Shown here one piece after another: positions 56,944 through 64,000 of a stretch of 64,000 nt of DNA. Source of the stretch: Nelumbo lutea. Taxonomy: Eukaryota > Streptophyta > Magnoliopsida > Proteales > Nelumbonaceae. Below the pieces are notes generated by a model. The model ran no database searches, was not told where the DNA came from, and saw only the letters and a list, made by a program, of their open reading frames with translations. Location: assembly GCA_022828595.1 (NCBI GenBank), contig JAKGHH010000005.1, positions 66,955,655 through 67,019,654 of the forward strand, in the 5' to 3' direction. Position 1 is the stretch's first letter; the number at the start of each line of letters is the position of its first letter. Both the position numbers and the translations under genes were made by a program.

Positions 56944-56951
56944 TATTTATA
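56944..56951 (-). promoter_or_regulatory. TATA box of the antisense gene, gypsy-2
   Basis: The minus strand reads TATAAATA, 168-175 bp upstream of the ATG at 56776, at the same place as in gypsy-1. Confidence 0.65.
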
Positions 56952-57234
56952 GCCAGTATATTCGGGGATCAACGGTCGAGATCAACACGATCCAACGACT
57001 CCTAGGAAAATCGGTTGCATCAACCCCAAGGTTGAAATCGATTTAGCGCGCGTTTTGACATCCGCGCATAAATTAGACGCAACCTGGGTTATTCCTAGTT
57101 GAGCCGGGTGATCGAACAGGTCTGACCAATGATTCGCTTGTCAAGCCGCTTAGACTTCGTGCCAAATCCACCTGGACTCGTCATGAACTCCCCGCACCAG
57201 GTTAAGACCCCTAGCTCAGGGAGTGGGGGGCAAT

Positions 57235-57917
57235 TGATGAAGGGTGATTTGGCCCGACCTAGCGAGAAGGGGGACACGTGGACACAACCTGATTAAGGGA
57301 TGGCAGCTTAGTCTGGAAAGCCTAGTTCGCAACGCTTGAGCTTGGGTGTTCAGCCACCTCGGCCTAAAACTCACCTCGACTTCGGGGCACCTCCGCATTC
57401 AATCCAGTTTGGAACTCAAGAACCGAAGTATCAGCTCGGGGCTAACAACCTGAACCGCCATGTAACGACTCCGGAAGTTTCTCCAGTAGACTCCGAACCT
57501 TATGGGATCACGTCGCGTAATGGCAGGCCTTATCTTCTCTCCGCCCGGATCGAGCGGAAACGATAGACTTTATTGACTGATACGTTACTCCCTGACTAAA
57601 GCGGAAATATATCTCATCCCCTCAGGTCTAAGATCCCGAAACCATTCCGTGAAACCCATGGGAGCTCATCTATATAAGACCAACAACCCCTCCAAGGCCC
57701 AGGTACGCGTGATTTCTCTACTCTCTAGCTCTCTAGCTCTCAAACTCTCAAAGCATTCAGCTCGCATCACAATACACTAACTTAAGCATCGTAGCGACCT
57801 CACCGGGTTAGCCATCCCGGGTTCTCTAATCCACTATCTTGTAGATTCATCTAGCTTGTTGCTCGATTGGAAGCCAAATCACCCTTCAGCTAGGAGTAGT
57901 CAGATCACACTCATCCA
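57235..57917 (+). repeat. 3' LTR of gypsy-2
   Basis: Pairs with the 5' LTR; TATA box at 57671-57678. The last few bases (ctcatcca) are altered relative to ctacatca. Confidence 0.9.
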
Positions 57918-57960
57918 AGATGCATAGAGAGTTTATATGACACATGAATTTTGCTTCTGC

Positions 57961-58710
57961 CTATGTCAATAAGTCCATTCCCCAGACAACTTGCAAGTCG
58001 TCCAGGGGCACCACTGATAAATTAGTCTTGCTTGCCCATGGCCCAGCTTGGAGATCAACCCCATGAGCCATGCCTTCAATCGCCTTGGCCTCGGAGTTCA
58101 CAGCCTTGAGCCACCATGTATCTTTCACAATGTTCAAATTGCGTCGCTTGGCCTCGGCAACTGAAATGGAGTTGTGGGTGGCCCCTATATCAATAAGGGC
58201 TTGAGTTGACTTCCCGCTGAGGAGGATGTCTACATACTTCAACCCCCTTTGGGCTTTCTTTGGCCTTCTATGATTGGTCTCTTTCTTTACCATGGCGTTG
58301 AAGAGTTGAAGGGCGCCCACTCTTGGCGCCGACATAGACTTTTCCTCATCATTTTACATCATCACTGAGCTTGACGACAAGGGCATTGATCTTCCTCCTG
58401 GTTGGGCAGTCGTGAACCAGGTGTTTCTCTCCACAAAGGAAGCAAGAACGTGGGGGCCCAACGGTTCTAGGCTTGTACTAGTGCTAAGGGCCTTGCTCTC
58501 CTTATGGCTTATTCCCGTAGTTTTGTCTTGTTGGCTTGTTGAAGCTGGAGTTGTTGTATAGAGGGCATGGATGACTTGCTCCCCTACTCAAATTTGGAGC
58601 ACATGGGCCTTTTGGCATAGAGGCTTCTTCATCTGAGAATCTCATATCATTGAGTTGCTCGCCACTACCATTGCTGTGGTGAGGTCCTGCACGTTGCGGC
58701 ATTGGAGCTC
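57961..58710 (-). pseudogene. gypsy-3 zinc knuckle and aspartic protease
   Basis: A CCHC-type knuckle (CFLCGEKHLVHDC on the minus strand, about 58396-58440) precedes a retropepsin-like domain in 58335-57961. The latter includes LLSGKSTQALIDIGATHNSI, where the family has DTGATHNF, so the active-site Thr is changed to Ile. VVWGMDLLT near 57970 is the typical end of this protease. About 40 bp further on, the element is cut by gypsy-2, just where RT should begin. Confidence 0.82.
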
Positions 58711-59716
58711 TAGTTTGGCCATGGCTTTAGTCTGTCCATGAAGTTGAACAGTAGATCCTTGTTGGACATGTCCGTGATTTCCAAGGTAAGGGCTGAAAAC
58801 TCTCTGACATAATCGTGGAGTAAGTCCTTGTGCTTGAGCGCTTTCAACTTCTTCTACACCAGGTACTCCATGTTCTCTAGGTAGAATTGCCGCTTTAGTT
58901 CTTGCTTGAAATCAACCCATGTCTTAATGGTACACATACCCCATTTAATGTCTTAGAGTCGCCTGTGCCACCATAATATAGCAATATCAGTCAAATACAT
59001 GATCACTATACAAATCGGAGTTAGGTCATCATCAATGCCAGTGGCAAGGAAATATTATTCCATTTGCCACAAGAATTTGTCAAGTTCTCTAGCATCTCGG
59101 GAACTGGCATAAGGTGTGGGCTCCCGAATCTTCGCATGAGTAGGGGCCAATGTTGTGGAGGGGCTTGGAGTGATGGCCACTAATCTCTTGAGGAGCGTCA
59201 TGTCTCCTCCTAGTTCATCTAAGTATGCCTGGAGGTCAGTAGGAGCGGCCATATGGCTACTTTCATAGTCATCCATTCAGCTCTCATCTCATCAACCTGG
59301 TCTTGGATGTTGGATCGAGATGAGCTCCCTTCTTGTCGGGATGTTGTGCCAAGGACTTCCTTGAGGGTGCCATTCAGGACGTCTTGGACCTCGTTCATAA
59401 TGCCATTTAAGCAGGCTTCTAGCTCCACCATGGATCTCTCAATTGTTTCCACGTTCAGGTGGGCTTCTTCTACTTGGTCACGCATCTCTCCAATGGTCAC
59501 TTTGCAATGAAGAATGCGTGTGCCGAAGGTAGCAAGCTTGTCAACTGACTTGTCGCGTTTGCTTGCTTTGGATGTGCGCCCCTTCGGGGCCTTCTCTGTA
59601 ACAGCTTCATCGCCTAGAACCTCATTGATCTCTCTAGCATGGGCAAGGTCATGTTGAATCTCGCCGATGAGTTCCTTACTGTGCTTCATTGCGCCACCAC
59701 TAGTGTTGCTATGCAA
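58710..59716 (-). pseudogene. gypsy-3 gag, N-terminal part
   Basis: 59716-59219 encodes a charged, helix-rich N-terminus (KELIGEIQHDLAHAREINE; KASKRDKSVDKLATFGTRI), probably coiled coil. 59276-59055 continues with ARELDKFLWQME, the start of a retrotransposon Gag core. A stop follows within the core (after LWQME). Confidence 0.75.
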
Positions 59717-59743
59717 GGGTCATGTGTGTTGAGGAGCAACTTG

Positions 59744-59755
59744 CTCTGATACCAA
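59744..59755 (-). other. primer-binding site of gypsy-3
   Basis: The minus strand reads tggtatcagagc, next to the 5' LTR (plus strand gctctgatacca ends at 59754). Confidence 0.85.
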
Positions 59756-59756
59756 C

Positions 59757-60132
59757 TATCATAGAGCTAATCGACGAGGCCCCATGTGACGTTCAATGGG
59801 GTCAAGAAAGCCTACAAATGTAAACAAACACACAAAAGGCAACAAGAAGGCACACAAATTAGACAAAAGGCAACTTGTATTGTATTAATCAGTGGTAAGC
59901 ACAAGCACACAGTTCAGTGTCGAGTGGATCTCGTGCTTAACATTTACACGCGTATGACTCACTCAACTATTTACCTCCCCTCAAAGAGTACGTTAAGCTT
60001 TTGAGGAAGTGACAAAAAGAAACATCAAAAGAGTGAAAATTCATACTAAATAATTATAATAATGCCATTGGTAGTCTCCCCTTACAATATACATACATAG
60101 CCACCCATGACACCATAAATGCACGCTTGACA
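59757..60132 (-). repeat. 5' LTR of gypsy-3
   Basis: 376 bp. It is the same as the 3' LTR except for an internal loss of about 50 bp near its outer end (between gcacg and cttgaca) and point changes. Confidence 0.88.
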
Positions 60133-60136
60133 TTAT

Positions 60137-60769
60137 GGCAATGGCTTAGAAGTTTGAATCACTTCTACTTTTTCTCTTGTTCCTCCTTTCATTGCCTTCA
60201 GTCATCACGTGTAATGTCGCATTTATGGGTCTTTTTTTTTTTTTTTTTTTATGCAGATGTCAGGAGATTACTGTCACGGGCTAAATATAAGTGTTAGAGT
60301 AAGTGGAGCCAAACAAGTGAGGGACATTGAGATGGGAGTGGGGCTCTGAATGTCGGTAAGTTGGCTGGCACTTGGCAGGGGCAAGCACAAAACGTTTGTT
60401 TGACAGCATTTCACCTACGAAGAAATAGAAAGGTCAAGTGGGTGGATATACTGGGTAAATATAAGCATCTTCAACCGGGGATGCCTTCGGTTTCTTCAAA
60501 CTGAACCAATTGGGTCAGTTGACTGAATTTTGTTTTAATCGATTTTTTATGAAAACCGCTTCTTTAATCGTGCGGTTGCTTCCAATACCTCCACTGCATC
60601 ACTATCCACGGATGATACTCGGCTTACGGTGAAGACATGTCTTCATGAACTAATGACCCAGCCAGCCAAGGTTTTTAAAATGTCACTGAATGATGGAGAT
60701 AATGGCACGTGAAGTTCTAACGTGCTACTTACTTCTATATGGTTATAGTTTAATTAAGCATTCGCCAAA
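60137..60769. other. intergenic DNA with a poly(T) run
   Basis: About 20 T in a row near 60232-60252. No gene recognised. Confidence 0.5.
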
Positions 60770-60841
60770 GGTCCCATGGTCTAGCTGTCAGGACATTGGA
60801 CTCTGAATCCAGTAACTCGAGTTCAAATCTCGGTTGGACCT
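60770..60841 (+). tRNA. tRNA-Gln (anticodon CTG), possibly a pseudogene
   Basis: A cloverleaf can be drawn. The anticodon loop is CTCTGAA between TTGGA and TCCAG, giving CTG (reads CAG). The T arm is TCGAG/CTCGG around TTCAAAT, the acceptor GGTCCCA/TTGGACC. A T run (60844-60848) could end Pol III transcription. Oddities are a mismatch in the acceptor stem and a D loop (AGCTGTCAGG) that seems to have lost the usual GG pair of plant tRNA-Gln. It looks like a real tRNA-Gln origin with damage, so it may not be functional. Confidence 0.8.
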
Positions 60842-61338
60842 TATTTTTCCTCTTGTTTTTGACTTCATATTTTTTCACTAGGACCTTTCGAGGCATTGTA
60901 GAATATTAATTTTCTTAATAATCACTAATATTATGCTTGTTTTTTGGTGAGCTTAGTCATATTCTTTTATTTTTCATGTAAATAACGTAATGATCATTTT
61001 AGTCATAAAAGTCTTATAAAAATTTATATTTTTGTCACATTCAAGTGTTATCAATTTTCTACTAAGTAGTAAAATTATTTATCCACTTAAGAATGGGTAA
61101 ATGATACCTAGAAAAATAATTTTTTCCTCATCCACACATAAATATGATAACAGAATATGAATTTTTTGGTCAATAGAAACTAAAATCCCATTAAACAACT
61201 TTCCCCCCTCTCAAAATCCAAAAAAAACACCTCCAAGTAATAAGTTAGAAGAGGATTCAACTATGATATGGAAAAGATATGATATCTGAAAAACTTCTAC
61301 CCAATGAACTGAAATCATAAACATGGTAGAATATTACG
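60841..61338 (+). repeat. tandem duplication, unit 1
   Basis: Begins at the base after the tRNA and repeats from 61339 at an offset of 498 bp. About the first 440 bp are nearly identical in the two units. Confidence 0.92.
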
Positions 61339-61830
61339 TTATTTTTCCTCTTGTTTTTGACTTCATATTTTTTCACTAGGACCTTTCGAGGCATTGTAGA
61401 ATATTAATTTTCTTAATAATCACTAATATTATGCTTGTTTTTTGGTGAGCTTAGTCATATTCTTTTATTTTTCATGTAAATAACGTAATGATCATTTTAG
61501 TCATAAAAGTCTTATAAAAATTTATATTTTTGTCACATTCAAGTGTTATCAATTTTCTACTAAGTAGTAAAATTATTTATCCACTTAAGAATGGGTAAAT
61601 GATACCTAGAAAAATAATTTTTTCCTCATCCACACATAAATATGATAACAGAATATGAATTTTTTGGTCAATAGAAACTAAAATCCCATTAAACAACTTT
61701 CCCCCCTCTCAAAATCCAAAAAAAAACACCTCCAAGTAATAAGTTAGAAGAGGATTCAACTATGATATGGAAAAGATATGATATCCAAAAAACTTTTGAC
61801 CAGTAAACTGGAATCATAAACGTGATAGCC
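61339..61830 (+). repeat. tandem duplication, unit 2
   Basis: Second copy of 60841-61338, without the tRNA. The last ~50 bp are visibly more diverged. Near its end is an inverted copy of ctatgatatggaaaagatat (at 61868-61890). Confidence 0.9.
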
Positions 61831-62378
61831 AATCAGGTGTTATTTATCAAAATTCATGGGTGGATTCATATCTTTTCCACATCATAGATTTTCCCATTAA
61901 AAGAACATTGGTTAGATTTAGAATAACTGGCTACCTTGATTCTCATTGAAAATGAAAACAATAAAAAAGAAAACCTTTAATCGAGAAAAAGCCCCAACCG
62001 TTGCAATATACATTTCAAAGGGAAACAGAACCAATTGCCAAAAAAATTTGATGCTTGCTTTGAACAAGAAAACAAGCCTTACAAACAAATTCAAATCTGG
62101 CACCGGCAGACTGGCATCTCTCTCTCTCTCTCTCACACACATACAACCCATAATTGTACACCTAACATTTTGCTTGCGCCATACCGGCAATGCTCGTGAA
62201 TGGTAATCACTCTCACAAAGTCACAGAGGAGCATTACGGCTATTGCAGCAGCGCGAAAGAATAGATCCGGATCCCCCTCGGTTTGAACTCATAAAATTGC
62301 GGGGGATACAACGAGCAGGCAATCGACTCAAATGGAAGCCCGCAGTATTATTAACAAAGAATCACAAACCCATCTGTA
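61831..62378 (-). other. 3' flank or UTR of the receptor-like kinase gene
   Basis: No gene. A (CT)n then (CA)n microsatellite lies at about 62117-62140. The stretch next to the stop codon is probably 3' UTR. Confidence 0.5.
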
Positions 62379-62989
62379 TTAGTCTTCGTCTTGTCTCTCT
62401 ATGTCATGCACAGCAGCCGGTTCAGGGAAGATCTCCTTCGACTGCCTCTTGAGAGAAGATGAGCGGTCAATCCCATTACCTTGCCCGCTTCCCTGAGAAC
62501 CTGCTGTTCCCGACTGTTTTAAACCACTGCCCCCTTCCTTGCTGTTGCTGCTTGGAATGGCTGCAATATCTGATGAACTGTGACGCCAACTGCCAAAAAG
62601 AGCTGCATTCCATGATCCCCTGGATGAAGTCGTTCTCAACCGTGCTGAGCTGGAGTTCTCATCTCTCACTACTTTCAAGGGGTTCTCTAATGCTTTAAGG
62701 ATGTATCTCATGAGTGGGCGTTTGGAAGCCCTGGGATTCAAGCATGACTTAGCAACAATTGCCATAGCCCAGACTTCCTCCAACAGGTCTTCATCTACTA
62801 TGAGAGATGGATCTACAATCTTTGTCACGAGTTCTTTCTCATAAATACTGATGTAATGTAGTGTTTGATCTAACCACTCTTTTGTAGTGGCATCGTCAGA
62901 AGCGCTGATGCCCAGCTTACCCGTTACTAGTTCAAGTAAGACCTTCCCAAAGCAGTAGACATCATAAGAACAGCTTGCCAACGGTGAGC
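62379..62989 (-). CDS. receptor-like kinase, last exon
   Basis: The acceptor is AAATGGTCAG. It encodes the kinase C-lobe and Ser-rich tail and ends at a stop at 62379-62381. 611 nt. Confidence 0.9.
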
Positions 62990-64000
62990 CTGACCATTTC
63001 CAATGAAAAGAAAGGGGATTAGGCACCAGTTTTAGTAGATGCAAGTACAACTACAAGGGAGAGTACCCGGTGCAAATGGGACTTACAAATTTGCAAGATC
63101 CTCACTCCCCCTAAATTTGCTGCCCAGGGCCCAGTTGATATTAAAATGAGTATAGATCCCAATCGTTTAGGGGTGCAAATGGACCAGATCATGATCCGAA
63201 CCTGAATCCTATTTTTTTGTTGGATTCAGATACCCCCATTAGATTTTCAGATTGGATGGAATAATGGGATCCAATTGAAAATCAGATCAAATTCGGATCA
63301 CCCTGATCTGAAAGAATCCGAGTCTGACCTATATATATATTAATGTATATGATGAATATAGTTGAAAAATACTTGTATTTTTTGTCTTTGTTTATATAAA
63401 CTGTTAATCTGTTATGCTTTTTTCTTTTAATAATTTATTTAAAATTTCAGAAATTAAATCAGATCGTATCAGATCTAGGATATGTGTTATTGGATTGGAT
63501 TCGGATATACTCTGATTCGAATCCAGTCTGATCCATTTGCATCCCTACAACAGTTGTACACAAGGTAACTAAATCAGCTAAGGTACCCATCCAGACTCTA
63601 GAAGATCTTGGAAATGTTCAACCAATTACATTTCTATTGGCCAGAGTCCACAATTTGTCAAGATTTATGGACTTCACCATATAGATTCTTGTGTTGGACA
63701 TGGTAAAAGATATGCAGACAATAAATGAAGCATTCACAGAGCATTTTTTAGAATCAATTAAATTGTACATACCTGAAGGGCTCTGTTCAGATGTCCTGCA
63801 TATGAAGAATAGAAAAATACAGTCAGAGAAAACATTATAAATATAAAGCAGTAAGCACCACATTAGCAAGAAGATATAATTTTCTAAGCAATTGAAACTT
63901 CTTTAGAACATAATCCATAATTAGCCTGAAGCAGTCTTTTCATCCCGCCATTGACCCGGATGGTCAAAATGTTCAAACCATCACCTGGCCATGATTCTGG
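62379..64000 (-). CDS. LRR receptor-like kinase (At2g16250-like), 3' end of gene
   Basis: Three visible exons: 64000-63985 (edge of window), 63795-63773 and 62989-62379. They encode the C-lobe of a protein kinase domain, ...RTSEQSPSG-SPLASCSYDVY then CFGKVLLELVTGK (DVYxFG subdomain IX), WLDQTLHYISIYEKELVTKI and SCLNPRASKRPLMRYILKAL (subdomain XI Arg). A Ser-rich tail ends ...IFPEPAAVHDIERQDED. The tail SSARLRTTSSRGSWNAALFG is what I remember from Arabidopsis At2g16250 and its orthologues, a plasma-membrane LRR-RLK, probably weak or inactive as a kinase. The extracellular LRRs and membrane segment are beyond the right edge. No stop or frameshift is seen. Confidence 0.87.
62990..63772 (-). other. 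intron of the receptor-like kinase gene
   Basis: 783 bp, about half of it the hAT-like MITE at 63168-63547. Confidence 0.8.
63168..63547. mobile_element. hAT-like MITE in the kinase gene intron
   Basis: 380 bp with ends taggggtgcaaatgga and tccatttgcatcccta (inverted repeats, one mismatch). A likely 8-bp target duplication is caatcgtt (63160-63167) / caacagtt (63548-63555), 6 of 8 matching. The interior repeats gatccgaa-, ggattcggat- and tctgatcc-type words. An (AT)n run is near 63331-63340. No gene. Confidence 0.82.
63773..63795 (-). CDS. receptor-like kinase, 23-nt microexon
   Basis: Between TATGCAG and GTATGT. It encodes TSEQSPS with one split codon at each side (phase 2 in, phase 1 out) and joins the last exon as SEQSPSG-SPLAS in frame. 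Confidence 0.85.
63985..64000 (-). CDS. receptor-like kinase, upstream exon (partial)
   Basis: Ends ...ATGGCCAG before a GTGATGG donor, leaving phase 2, which fits the microexon. Only 16 nt are inside the window, so this is tentative. Confidence 0.5.

Larger units (their letters stand above)
47398..57917 (+). mobile_element. Ty3/gypsy retrotransposon gypsy-2, related to gypsy-1, nested in gypsy-3
   Basis: About 10.5 kb with LTRs 47398-48061 and 57235-~57917. Its layout and proteins parallel gypsy-1: gag, protease, RT, RNase H and integrase on plus, the extra gene on minus, and the same purine tract gagtggggggcaat before the 3' LTR. No target duplication was found at the ends (gggag left, agatg right). 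Together with the missing pol of gypsy-3, this points to a deletion at the junction. Confidence 0.92.
46343..60132 (-). mobile_element. gypsy-3: LTR element with gag and protease but no RT or integrase, hosting gypsy-2
   Basis: The LTRs are 46343-46768 and 59757-60132, flanked by ttat (46339-46342 and 60133-60136). A tggtatcagagc primer site is on the minus strand just inside the 5' LTR (59744-59755), and a gtgggggagac purine tract is beside the 3' LTR. Without gypsy-2 (47398-57917) only about 2.5 kb of interior remains: gag and protease (57918-59716) and a 0.6-kb 3' stretch. RT, RNase H and integrase are absent. Confidence 0.88.

Noticed and set aside
47393..57922. A 5-bp target duplication for gypsy-2
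   Set aside because: The flanks (gggag left, agatg right) do not match. An atgca word occurs near both ends but not at the LTR edges.
1..64000. CRISPR array, prokaryotic operon or riboswitch
   Set aside because: The sequence is a plant nuclear genome; the tandem repeats seen (54055-54305, 60841-61830) have no spacer structure.

Overview
This is a piece of a flowering-plant nuclear chromosome, as shown by U2-type GT-AG introns, plant copia, gypsy and RNase H-bearing LINE retrotransposons, MITEs and a plant-type tRNA-Gln. I cannot name the species. There are two host protein genes, both minus strand and both cut by a window edge, plus one tRNA-like gene. Most of the rest is nested mobile DNA.

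Region 1 (1-31593) is a host gene for a PYROXD2-like FAD oxidoreductase. I could place ten exons that join in frame (1074 nt, about 358 codons). Its last ~200 codons lie beyond the left edge. Intron 4 is about 18 kb and intron 5 about 6.6 kb, both swollen by three copia elements in the same orientation as the gene (copia-1 5286-10996, copia-2 14872-20374, copia-3 23037-~27715) and by 5'-truncated LINE copies. A further copia 3' end, plus strand, lies at 1-~410.

Region 2 (32590-42781) is a complete 10.2-kb Ty3/gypsy element (gypsy-1) with two LTRs, PBS, gag-pol on the plus strand and an extra gene on the minus strand. Region 3 (42782-46342) holds three MITE-like elements in AT-rich DNA. Region 4 (46343-60132) is a minus-strand gypsy-like element with gag and protease but no reverse transcriptase or integrase (gypsy-3); its interior is occupied by a second complete element (gypsy-2, 47398-~57917) related to gypsy-1. 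Region 5 (60133-64000) has a tRNA-Gln(CTG)-like gene, a ~498-bp tandem duplication directly after it, and the 3' end of an LRR receptor-like kinase gene with a 23-nt microexon and an hAT-like MITE in an intron.

The most interesting item is the minus-strand extra gene carried by both gypsy-1 (39505-41424) and gypsy-2 (54752-56776). In gypsy-1, three exons join exactly in frame across two GT-AG introns of 76 and 83 nt (586 codons, one internal stop). Both copies have the same domain order, matching splice donors, and a TATAAATA box 140-180 bp upstream of the start on the antisense strand. Antisense extra ORFs are known in the Tat/Grande group of gypsy elements, so the class is not new; the intron structure and private promoter seen here are the parts worth testing. 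All the retroelement genes carry stops or frameshifts and appear to be dead.
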